DNA of 64,000 nt, from contig RPFO01000164.1 in the NCBI GenBank assembly GCA_009746045.1, forward strand, positions 47,501 through 111,500. The letters run 5' to 3'. The notes beneath the pieces were generated by a model that was given only the letters and a program-made list of their open reading frames with translations, did not search any database and had not been told where the DNA came from. A program made the position numbers and the translations under genes. Positions 41,221-52,142 of the stretch are shown here, in pieces; position 1 is the stretch's first letter, and each line of letters begins with the position of its first letter. The DNA comes from Mesostigma viride (lineage: Eukaryota; Streptophyta; Mesostigmatophyceae; Mesostigmatales; Mesostigmataceae).

Positions 41221-44200
41221 ATCCATCCATCCATCCATCCATCCATCCATCCATCCATCCATCCATCCATCCATCCATCCATCCATCCATCCATCCATCC
41301 ATCCATCCATCCATCCATCCATCCATCCATCCATCCATCCATCCATCCATCCATCCATCCATCCATCCATCCATCCATCCATCCATCCATCCATCCATCC
41401 ATCCATCCATCCATCCATCCATCCATCCATCCATCCATCCATCCATCCATCCATCCATCCATCCATCCATCCATCCATCCATCCATCCATCCATCCATCC
41501 ATCCATCCATCCATCCATCCATCCATCCATCCATCCATCCATCCATCCATCCATCCATCCATCCATCCATCCATCCATCCATCCATCCATCCATCCATCC
41601 ATCCATCCATCCATCCATCCATCCATCCATCCATCCATCCATCCATCCATCCATCCATCCATCCATCCATCCATCCATCCATCCATCCATCCATCCATCC
41701 ATCCATCCATCCATCCATCCATCCATCCATCCATCCATCCATCCATCCATCCATCCATCCATCCATCCATCCATCCATCCATCCATCCATCCATCCATCC
41801 ATCCATCCATCCATCCATCCATCCATCCATCCATCCATCCATCCATCCATCCATCCATCCATCCATCCATCCATCCATCCATCCATCCATCCATCCATCC
41901 ATCCATCCATCCATCCATCCATCCATCCATCCATCCATCCATCCATCCATCCATCCATCCATCCATCCATCCATCCATCCATCCATCCATCCATCCATCC
42001 ATCCATCCATCCATCCATCCATCCATCCATCCATCCATCCATCCATCCATCCATCCATCCATCCATCCATCCATCCATCCATCCATCCATCCATCCATCC
42101 ATCCATCCATCCATCCATCCATCCATCCATCCATCCATCCATCCATCCATCCATCCATCCATCCATCCATCCATCCATCCATCCATCCATCCATCCATCC
42201 ATCCATCCATCCATCCATCCATCCATCCATCCATCCATCCATCCATCCATCCATCCATCCATCCATCCATCCATCCATCCATCCATCCATCCATCCATCC
42301 ATCCATCCATCCATCCATCCATCCATCCATCCATCCATCCATCCATCCATCCATCCATCCATCCATCCATCCATCCATCCATCCATCCATCCATCCATCC
42401 ATCCATCCATCCATCCATCCATCCATCCATCCATCCATCCATCCATCCATCCATCCATCCATCCATCCATCCATCCATCCATCCATCCATCCATCCATCC
42501 ATCCATCCATCCATCCATCCATCCATCCATCCATCCATCCATCCATCCATCCATCCATCCATCCATCCATCCATCCATCCATCCATCCATCCATCCATCC
42601 ATCCATCCATCCATCCATCCATCCATCCATCCATCCATCCATCCATCCATCCATCCATCCATCCATCCATCCATCCATCCATCCATCCATCCATCCATCC
42701 ATCCATCCATCCATCCATCCATCCATCCATCCATCCATCCATCCATCCATCCATCCATCCATCCATCCATCCATCCATCCATCCATCCATCCATCCATCC
42801 ATCCATCCATCCATCCATCCATCCATCCATCCATCCATCCATCCATCCATCCATCCATCCATCCATCCATCCATCCATCCATCCATCCATCCATCCATCC
42901 ATCCATCCATCCATCCATCCATCCATCCATCCATCCATCCATCCATCCATCCATCCATCCATCCATCCATCCATCCATCCATCCATCCATCCATCCATCC
43001 ATCCATCCATCCATCCATCCATCCATCCATCCATCCATCCATCCATCCATCCATCCATCCATCCATCCATCCATCCATCCATCCATCCATCCATCCATCC
43101 ATCCATCCATCCATCCATCCATCCATCCATCCATCCATCCATCCATCCATCCATCCATCCATCCATCCATCCATCCATCCATCCATCCATCCATCCATCC
43201 ATCCATCCATCCATCCATCCATCCATCCATCCATCCATCCATCCATCCATCCATCCATCCATCCATCCATCCATCCATCCATCCATCCATCCATCCATCC
43301 ATCCATCCATCCATCCATCCATCCATCCATCCATCCATCCATCCATCCATCCATCCATCCATCCATCCATCCATCCATCCATCCATCCATCCATCCATCC
43401 ATCCATCCATCCATCCATCCATCCATCCATCCATCCATCCATCCATCCATCCATCCATCCATCCATCCATCCATCCATCCATCCATCCATCCATCCATCC
43501 ATCCATCCATCCATCCATCCATCCATCCATCCATCCATCCATCCATCCATCCATCCATCCATCCATCCATCCATCCATCCATCCATCCATCCATCCATCC
43601 ATCCATCCATCCATCCATCCATCCATCCATCCATCCATCCATCCATCCATCCATCCATCCATCCATCCATCCATCCATCCATCCATCCATCCATCCATCC
43701 ATCCATCCATCCATCCATCCATCCATCCATCCATCCATCCATCCATCCATCCATCCATCCATCCATCCATCCATCCATCCATCCATCCATCCATCCATCC
43801 ATCCATCCATCCATCCATCCATCCATCCATCCATCCATCCATCCATCCATCCATCCATCCATCCATCCATCCATCCATCCATCCATCCATCCATCCATCC
43901 ATCCATCCATCCATCCATCCATCCATCCATCCATCCATCCATCCATCCATCCATCCATCCATCCATCCATCCATCCATCCATCCATCCATCCATCCATCC
44001 ATCCATCCATCCATCCATCCATCCATCCATCCATCCATCCATCCATCCATCCATCCATCCATCCATCCATCCATCCATCCATCCATCCATCCATCCATCC
44101 ATCCATCCATCCATCCATCCATCCATCCATCCATCCATCCATCCATCCATCCATCCATCCATCCATCCATCCATCCATCCATCCATCCATCCATCCATCC

Positions 44201-44620
44201 ATCCATCCATCCATCCATCCATCCATCCATCCATCCATCCATCCATCCATCCATCCATCCATCCATCCATCCATCCATCCATCCATCCATCCATCCATCC
44301 ATCCATCCATCCATCCATCCATCCATCCATCCATCCATCCATCCATCCATCCATCCATCCATCCATCCATCCATCCATCCATCCATCCATCCATCCATCC
44401 ATCCATCCATCCATCCATCCATCCATCCATCCATCCATCCATCCATCCATCCATCCATCCATCCATCCATCCATCCATCCATCCATCCATCCATCCATCC
44501 ATCCATCCATCCATCCATCCATCCATCCATCCATCCATCCATCCATCCATCCATCCATCCATCCATCCATCCATCCATCCATCCATCCATCCATCCATCC
44601 ATCCATCCATTCATCCATCC
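41221..44620. repeat. (ATCC)n tetranucleotide array 3, 3.4 kb
   Basis: About 850 units with essentially no interruption until a single TCATCC variant at 44611. It is purer than arrays 1 and 2. It ends directly in the LINE 3' UTR (GTGACTACCC). Confidence 0.98.
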
Positions 44621-44668
44621 GTGACTACCCAACGGGCGCACCAGTTTAATTAATTAATCTAGATCGAC

Positions 44669-45447
44669 GTCTATATAAATAGACTCAGACAGATTGCTGG
44701 GAGCCCTGGTCCAAGGGCTGGCATGCTAGATGGATGGGAAAAGGCCGGTACATGGATCTTGATATCGGCAACTACCGATTTGGCGGAACTGAACCGATCG
44801 TTAACAGGCCGTATATGTATTAAAAATATAATTACTTACAGCAGAGTGAAATCACTCAAACCAAAGCAAACGCCCAGCTATAAACCTATATACAGAGCCA
44901 TGTCAAAGCTCTATACTACGATAAGACCAATGGCCGTATATGTATCGAGCCCGTTTAATTTGCTGGCCAACCAATTTGGCGGGAAGCCAAATCCAGTATC
45001 ATGCATGACGAGCTGTCATGGTGGCAGTTTGGCATCGCAAAACAGCTACGTACAGCTGTATCGTCACTATCGTGTAATGGTGACGACTTCTGTGACGAGA
45101 ATGCCGATCATGGTTGAATCGCACCCGGTCATTCTTATCGCACATTTCATGTAATAGCTCATGAGGGCTCACAACTCACGCAAGATTTACTGCCACGCAT
45201 GCACGTATAATTCAATGCCACCCACGTCGACTCACGATGCCAATTCGATGTCCTTGCACGCGTTAATGCTGTTTGTGCCATATTTCGCAAGCAGCCGCTC
45301 CTTGCATAGGCAGCAACAGTTCACGGGTGGACAAAGAATGTCGACAAAAGTGTTTATTTCTCTTTCCGACTAGAAAACATGTCCGTCCTCCTTTGAGCAA
45401 TTATTGCCTAACCCTTGCACTCCAGACGCGCGGTTTTCCTCGACACG
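44669..45447. other. Unassigned region upstream of the GhrA-type gene
   Basis: No domain is recognised in any frame. Being just upstream of the reductase start it should hold that gene's promoter and 5' UTR. Confidence 0.4.
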
Positions 45448-48400
45448 ATGGCCATATTGTATTTCTCGCCACCCGAATGCGTCGACCTTTTCAAAGTGCT
45501 GCACGCACTAAGAAAGAAAGAACCCACTCTGGATATCCGAATGTGGCCAGACATTGGCAACTACGACGATATTGACATCGCGATCGCCCTGAGGCTGCCC
45601 AACGGAGAGCTTGCAAAGTGCCGCAATCTTAAGGCCGTGTTCTCACTCGGTGCAGGAGTGGACACCTTTCTGAGAGATCCGTCATTCCCTCGCCATGTCC
45701 CGCTTACTCGCATTGTAAGTATAACATCAGAAGCAGATTTCTTCCTAGTGAACTCATCTTGTCGTCTCGTGGCCACTGCTCTAGCTCGGAGTTTCTGCTT
45801 GCCTTTACTATTTACTGATGGCGAAGACACGAGTCCGTACCGTCTTACAAGCAAGGAACTGGCCTAGGGCTCCCTAATTTAGATATTGTACTTACAAGGG
45901 GTGGAATGGTAGATGCGTTGCCAACCACAATTGCTTGATGGATTCATGGGCATATCTTGCTCGATTGCACATTGCCTGCACCCACATCATTCTGTGTATT
46001 GGGGTGCTACTTGGGCTCATCGCGCTCAAGTAGATTGTTATTTGGGGTGCTCATGAGCTCGGTGCTACATCACTCGCGCTGATTCTGCTCATGTGGATGA
46101 TGGGTATCGGTCAACCCCATCCGAAACCCATCATTAAATGCGGAACGGGAATGCCACATGTAACCCAATACATGCAGCCAACCCCCGCCACCGTAGTTGG
46201 AAGCATCCAAAACGAAAGAAACAACTTTATTTCCGGTGCTTGTCTTACTCCTACCGGCGCCGTCAAACAAAGCATCCGCCATCTAGCGCATGTGGCACAC
46301 TATGCAGCGTTACTGGGTACGGCGGCAGCACTTACAACGTGGTCTCCTGGTCACTCTCGACTGCATACCCTAGGCAGGCCTTGTGTTGATGGGTTTATGC
46401 CGTCTTTCTCGCATTGTCTTGATATGCAAAGTCATGCTTTTGATGGGCTTTCTGTCAGCCTCCTCGCTGCACGGTTGCCAGCATTAAGGGAGCATGGTAC
46501 TGTGACCAGGACCATGGTACTGTGACCAGGGGCATGGAATTGTGACCAGGAGCATGATGCTGTGGCCAGGAGCATGGTATTGTGACCAGGAGCTTGGTAT
46601 TGTCACCAGGAGCATGGTACAGTGACCAGGAGCATGGTACTGTGACCAGGAGCATGATACTGTGGCATGGAGCATGGTACAGTGACCAGGAGCATGATAC
46701 TGTGGCAAGGAGCATGGTACAGTGACCAGGTGCATGATACTGTGACCGGACATTGTCCTGCTCATGGGCATGTCATGGTCAAAGTTCCCAATGACAGGCT
46801 GCCGCATTCCAGCCCTTGCTGACTATTATTCCATTGGTTTGAGCCCATGCCGTTCCCATCTATATTTTGATCTGCCTGATACGGTTGCTGTCATGGCTGC
46901 TCCTTACCTGCAGGTCGACGAGAACCAAGCCAGGAAGATGGCAGCCTATGTGCTGTGTGCGGTCTTGAACTTCCAGGTGGGGAGAGGCCCCTGCTAGGTA
47001 GGGGCGGGCATGGTGGTAGCTATGCTCACGTGGGGACATAAGACTAATAATAAATAATAAATAAGACATAGGGACACGATAGGAGAACTGTGGAGGTGGG
47101 ACAACCTCTTCTTCTTGATCGTGAAGCGCGACCCGACTCCGGGGTCCAGGAGGACCAGCAGCTGATGATTGTCGTGGCATTGCTGGATATGTGATTTTGA
47201 TAGTAACGGTGGTAGTACTGTGCCAGTATCATGGAATAGTAGTGACAGCCATGGCCATAGCACCAGCACCAGCAGCATGGTCACTGAACTGTGTGGGATG
47301 GCAATATGGCAACCTTGCTTTCTGTTTGTTGCTTTCTGACGACAATATGGCAGCATTGCTGGAGCGAGAGTAGATTTATGTCACTGGAAGAGCTAATAAG
47401 TAGAGGTGCTTCTGTGGTTGTTGGGGTGGTGACAGGCTACGACTGTCGGCGTCACTGTGGTAGCAGTTACGGCAACTTTGCTACTGCTGCCCGTACATTT
47501 TCTTGGGTAAGGGTTGTTGTTATACGGCTACCGCCCTATGCTGGCATGAGCACGTAATTGGTGAAGACAGAAAATACACTGTGAGATGGAACAGTAGACA
47601 TGAGAGGGCTGCAATGGCCAGTGCATGCAATTTGTCCACCAGATCAGCCACATTTGTCCAGTCACTCCTCTGTTGTACCTTTGCACGCCCCCTCCCCCTC
47701 CACACCCTGGGTTGCCCTCCATGCAAACCCTGGGTTAGTCCCCCCGCCTGTCTCTTGCAAGGCTGCAAGCCACCAATGCCGTTCCCATAGAGTTATTTTC
47801 CTCACTCTCACTGTCTAGCCAAATATGGTGTTTGACCCATACCCTCCAAACCTTGGTCCAGGACCATAGCTAGCTGGCGGCACATGCATTGAATTGACCT
47901 GCCACATCGGTGTGTGCAGATCCATGGTGTGGCACCGCCGGATGGAGGCCTGGGTGTATGCTCGGCGGCCAGCCTGACCCCCATGGGTGGAGTCACTAGT
48001 ACAAGGGTCCCTGCATGCTCTGTGGAGGTGGTGTATGCTAGCCGGAAGCATTTGCCAGGCATTTACGGGATGCACATGCCCAGGCTTGACGGTTGACACT
48101 AGTCCATGCGCTCTTGCCTGGGCATACAGATCGTAGCAGGCTTGTTTGGGCTTGTTTGGGGCGCGTGCCTAATGCCCACCCCACCACTATGTCCCGACAC
48201 CCCACCCCACATGGCCACACCACGCCACACGCCGCCGCCACCATTACCGCTGCCACTTGTGGTGGTCCCTGTGGCCCCCTGTACAGAGGAACACGGAACA
48301 AATGATGGCCAATCAGGCGGCGCGCGTCTGGGATGCGGGTGTTCACCAATGGGAGGAGGCGGATGTGAGTGGCTACCGCGCATGCTCCCCGTCACACCAG

Positions 48401-50388
48401 ACCCCCCACCCCACTCAACCCCTCATCCCATGTGTCCCCCGCCTCCATGGCCCTGTCATGCATGCAAGCCGCGCATCATCATGCATGCTACCTCCCTCGC
48501 CATCTCATGCATTTGGCTCTTCCCCCACCCCCCCAGAACTCTTCCTGCAAACACCCTCTCTGTCAAGCCTGTGCTGGTTGTCTCCCTGTTGTAGCTCGTG
48601 TCACAGCGGGTACTGGCGTCTGCGTGCGATCACGAGCGTGCGTCTGACCCTATCATGCCGAATTGCCAATGGCTCCTATCAGAAGCATGACGCGCTTGGC
48701 ACAGCACAGCATGGCATGGCATGGCATTTGTACAGTGGTCAGGAAGCACCTTCTCAACACAAGACATGGTCTTGCTCGCTTGTGCATTTGCCCCACCGTG
48801 AGCGCCTACCGATTCCACCACTGCTTACTCGCCTACCTTTTGTTATTCCACCACCGCTCACTCGCCTACCTATTGTTCTTAACCACCGCTTACTCGCCTA
48901 CCTAATGTTATTCCACCACCACTTACTCGCCTACCTACTGTTATTCCACCACCGCTTACTCGCCTACCTTTTGTTATTCCATCACCGCTTACTCGCCTAC
49001 CTTTTGTTAACCACCGCTTACTCGCCTACCTTTTGTTAATCCACCACCGTTTACTCGCCTACCTATTGTTATTAACCACCGCTCACTGGCCTACCTATTG
49101 TTATTCCACCACCGCTCACTCGCCTACCTTTTGTTAATCCACCACCGCTTACTCGCCTACCTATTGTTGTTAACCACCGCTTACTCGCCTACCTACTGTT
49201 TTTCCACCACCGCTTACTCGCCTACCTATTGTTATTCCACCACTGCTTACTCGCCTACCTGTTGTTATTAACCACCGCTTACTCGCCTACCCATTGTTTT
49301 CTCCACCACTTTCTAACCAATCCCACTGCTCTCTCGGTATAGTAGTATGACAAGAACACACACCAACAGCAGTAATGCTCGCAGACTTTTGCACTGACCC
49401 GCCCTGCCCTAGATTTCCGTGACGGATGCCACGTCACACCTGCCATGGTCCCCCCCTGCCGTGACAGATGCCCGTGGGCATCATGGGCATGGGGGTGATG
49501 GGCCGCGCCACCGCCCGGCTGCTCATGAGTGCTGGCTACTCGGTCTACGCATGGACGCGCACACGCAAGGCAAGCACCCACGCCGCCACGGCGGATGCTC
49601 CGATTGGCACCACACGGCTGCAAGTACGTCCCGCGCTGGACATCCCTGTGGATGCGGCCCCATGCACGCACCAGGGGGGTGATGGAAACAAGGGGGCAGA
49701 TAATGGAAACAATGTGGCAGATGATGGAAATAATAGTAAGCTTGCCAATGCCTCGCTCGCTGGCGATCCTGCCCCTCCCAGCCATTCCCATGACATGTCG
49801 CCGTGTGGCCACCTGGCGGCCAACGGGTGCTGCGCTGGCCACCCAGCATCGAGCTGTGATGGCACCTCGGGGCCAGATGCCAGTAGGGGGGGCTGTGGTT
49901 CCGGGGAGGGCACTGATGACAGTGCGGGTTTCAGTGCAGGGGCGGGTGCGGATGCCAGTGCATGTCTCGTGGACGCGCAGTACGCGGGCGCGGAGGAGCT
50001 GCCCCTCTTCCTCTCCCGTTGCCGCGTGCTGGTCATCCTGCTCCCCCTCACAGGCGAAACCACAAAGATACTCGACGCAGCTGCACTGGCGCATCTGCCC
50101 CGCGGCGCGTGCGTGGTCAATGTCTCACGCGGCGCTGTGCTGGACACAGACGCGCTGCTGGCATCCCTGGACGCGGGCCATCTAGACCGCGCCTGCCTTG
50201 ACGTGTTTGAGACGGAGCCGCTCCCACAAGAGTCGCGGCTCTGGTCGCACCCGCGCGTGCGGGTCACGCCACACCTCGCCGCACAGAAGACGACAGATGT
50301 CACCGTCGCGCAGCTGCTGGAGAATCGGCGGAGAGTCATGGCGGGCCTGACGCTGCTGCACCAGGTGGACCCTGACAGGGGGTACTGA
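45448..50388 (+). CDS. ghrA: GhrA-type glyoxylate/hydroxypyruvate reductase (D-2-hydroxyacid dehydrogenase)
   Basis: NAD(P)H-dependent reduction of glyoxylate and hydroxypyruvate is the known role of GhrA-type proteins; in an alga this fits photorespiratory carbon recovery. Exons: 45448-45714, 46914-46976, 48287-48364, 49468-49569 and 49981-50388 (305 residues, all phase 0). Exon 1 ends in KAVFSLGAGVDTFLRDPS, like the substrate-loop region of GhrA. Exon 2 is DENQARKMAAYVLCAVLNFQ. Exon 4 carries the Rossmann motif GIMGMGVMGRA. Exon 5 has the catalytic Arg in NVSRGAVLD, Glu in DVFETEPLP and His in TPHLAA, and ends HQVDPDRGY, close to the E. coli end GQVDRARGY. The ATG at 45448 gives a start matching the family, with no targeting peptide seen; an upstream exon is possible. 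If 49570-49980 is retained the product has 442 residues. Confidence 0.9.
46491..46750. repeat. About 20-bp minisatellite in GhrA-type intron 1
   Basis: About thirteen copies of GACCAGGAGCATGGTACTGT with point variants (GGCATGGAGC, GGCAAGGAGC). It lies in the intron 45715-46913. Confidence 0.9.
48795..49310. repeat. About 30-bp minisatellite in GhrA-type intron 3
   Basis: About fifteen copies of CACCGCTTACTCGCCTACCT followed by (A/T)TTGTTATTCCAC or TTAAC variants. It fills most of the intron 48365-49467, upstream of a normal acceptor. Confidence 0.9.
49570..49980 (+). other. In-frame 411-nt GC-AG intron (exitron candidate) in the GhrA-type gene
   Basis: The donor is AAG|GCAAGC and the acceptor GCGCAG|TAC, both phase 0, and the 411 nt hold no stop. 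The retained segment encodes Gly/Asn/Asp/Ser/Ala-rich low-complexity residues between TRTRK and YAGAEELP. Known GhrA proteins have only about nine residues at this point. Removal gives the family length. Confidence 0.7.
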
Positions 50389-50535
50389 TCGGGCATGTGC
50401 GACCTGCATGGTCATGTACCCATATGGTGCGGCAATGCGGCCGGACATGCTGGGGAATGATTGTAGATTCATTTGTTGGACTATGCAGTAACTTGCTGAA
50501 ATATCTTTTGAATTATCTTAACCTATAGTCTATTA

Positions 50536-51003
50536 CGACTCCAGAAGCCCCAGCCTAGGGGAATACAGCAGCAGTAGTGTAGAATAGTTAGACAGTGGCC
50601 TTGTACATGCCCGCCTACTACAGGCACTATACCAGCTGAGGTCTAGCATTTTTAGTCATGTACATATGTGCCTATGATGAGCCACCCTCCAGATGATGCC
50701 TAGCTTTATTGTATTATGCAGTGCCCATGCAGGGAGTCACTCTCTGCTGAGAAGCCATGCCCTAGCTCTTGTATAGCTTTGATGATCTTCCCCCACATGA
50801 CATGCTTCCTCTTAGCTGGGCATAGCGTGATAGATCATGAGGGTGCAGGTGCCTTGGTGCACCTAGAGCAAGGGTAGCTTACATTCCCGTCCTTGCATGA
50901 AGTAGCCCAGAATGTATTAAAGGCCATATGCCCCTTCTCAGGGATATGTGCTACATATACTCCCAACTGAGTTATGTTTCTAATTAATTAATTAATTAAT
51001 TAA
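50536..51003 (+). mobile_element. 5'-truncated ORF1-only LINE copy with 11-bp TSD
   Basis: Flanked by ATAGTCTATTA at 50525-50535 and 51004-51014. It begins at the last codons of ORF1 (CCAGAAGCCCCAGCCTAG), continues through the 3' UTR shared with 53701-54142, the hairpin at 50959-50972 and a (TTAA)n tail. It has no coding capacity. Confidence 0.88.
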
Positions 51004-51014
51004 ATAGTCTATTA

Positions 51015-51340
51015 ACTACCCGACCTGTCGGGTAGTTTGACTAATGGTCGAATTTCGCGCTGCGCCACTAGCTTGTGAGTTGTGACGGATGTCAGTTGTC
51101 TGGCCGGTGGGTCCGGGAACACTTAGGGACGAAGGTGATGCCTAGGTTTGGGGGTAATACTCGCCATAGCCTGGTAATTACAACATGCATTGAGAATGCA
51201 TCACGTGACTTTGGCGGGAAATTTTCGCTCGCGCGCGCGTCATGAGATACATGACTAACGCGCCGCTGTAACGAAATTTTTGCGTCTCGGTTCAGAATGT
51301 TGCTCAGAATGACAATGCATGATTTTCGTACATAGTTAGG
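51015..51340. other. Unassigned spacer between LINE copies
   Basis: No gene. Contains a GC-alternating run (CGCTCGCGCGCGCG) near 51228. The right end passes into a LINE 3' UTR-like stretch. Confidence 0.4.
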
Positions 51341-51419
51341 ATTTTCTAGCCTATATAGCTTAGTCCAGTTAGGTTAGTTCGCTTACGCGGCTCCTTCCAC
51401 CTCCACCCATCCAGCATGC

Positions 51420-52142
51420 ATGGAATATGTGCTACATGATCTCCCAACGCCAGCGCCCCCCTCCTCGGCCGCGGACTACCAAGTCCCCGCCTTGAAGGAG
51501 GGCTGCCTTGCCACCAACGACGTCGTCCACCCCTTCACTTTGGAGGAATTGGACGGCGCCCTTGCTCGCCTGCGGTACGATGCGGCGGTCGGTGCCGACC
51601 ACCTTTCTGCTGAGCTGCTGAAGACCCCTGATCTGGCGGTTAGGGATCTTCTGCTGGCGTTCTGCAACCGTGTCCTGCTCTCTGACGAGCCTCCGCCTGC
51701 TGAGTGGCAGACGGCCATCCGCGTCATGCTGTACAAGAAGGGCTCTGCTGCTGACCCCGGTAACTACCGGGGTGTCTGCCTCCAGAGCGCCGCGCTGAAG
51801 GTCTTCATGCGCATGATGCTGCACAGGCTCCGCGCCGCGCTGGACCCACACCTGGGTGAGTCTCAGATGGGTTTCCGTAGTGGTCGTAACACTGTCATGG
51901 CTGTGTTTGTCGCGCGCCGGTTGATGGAGGAGGTGCGTCGCCTTCCCCCTGACAGTTTGCCGCTGGTCCTCATTTTTGTTGACTATATCAAGGCCTTTGA
52001 CACGGTCCTCTGGGAGGCTCTTTGGGCCATCCTAGCTCTGGACCGCGTGCCACCAGCGTTTATTGCTGCCATTCGCCGACTGTATGAGGGCTCACAGGCA
52101 GTAGTGCGGACTGCGGAAGGCACCACCCCACCATTCCCCCTT
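51420..52142 (+). pseudogene. LINE reverse transcriptase, N-terminal half
   Basis: Shows LYKKGSAADPGNYRGVCLQS (motif 1/2), SQMGFRSGRNT and the motif A block LIFVDYIKAFDTV with the first catalytic Asp. The endonuclease domain upstream is missing. The frame is interrupted at 52142 after TPPFPL and continues at 54153 in register. Confidence 0.88.

Larger units (their letters stand above)
23154..44656 (+). mobile_element. LINE 3' fragment enlarged to 21.5 kb by array growth and nested insertions
   Basis: The 12-bp ATCTAGATCGAC occurs at 23142-23153 and again at 44657-44668. Just inside the left copy is an ORF2 end (23154-23360) and a 3' UTR reading GCTTAGACCGGTAGGATTGC. Just inside the right copy is GTGACTACCCAACGGGCGCACC followed by a (TTAA)n tail. 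The related copy at 62544-62880 (minus) has these two parts joined by only CCTCCATCCATCGGGG. Everything between them here is therefore expanded (ATCC)n plus later insertions. Confidence 0.85.

Noticed and set aside
23363-44653. Very long reading frames encoding IHPS or MDGW repeats (up to about 1200 residues)
   Set aside because: They are translations of (ATCC)n in all frames of both strands. A 4-bp unit without stop codons is open everywhere; there is no start context, domain or codon signal.
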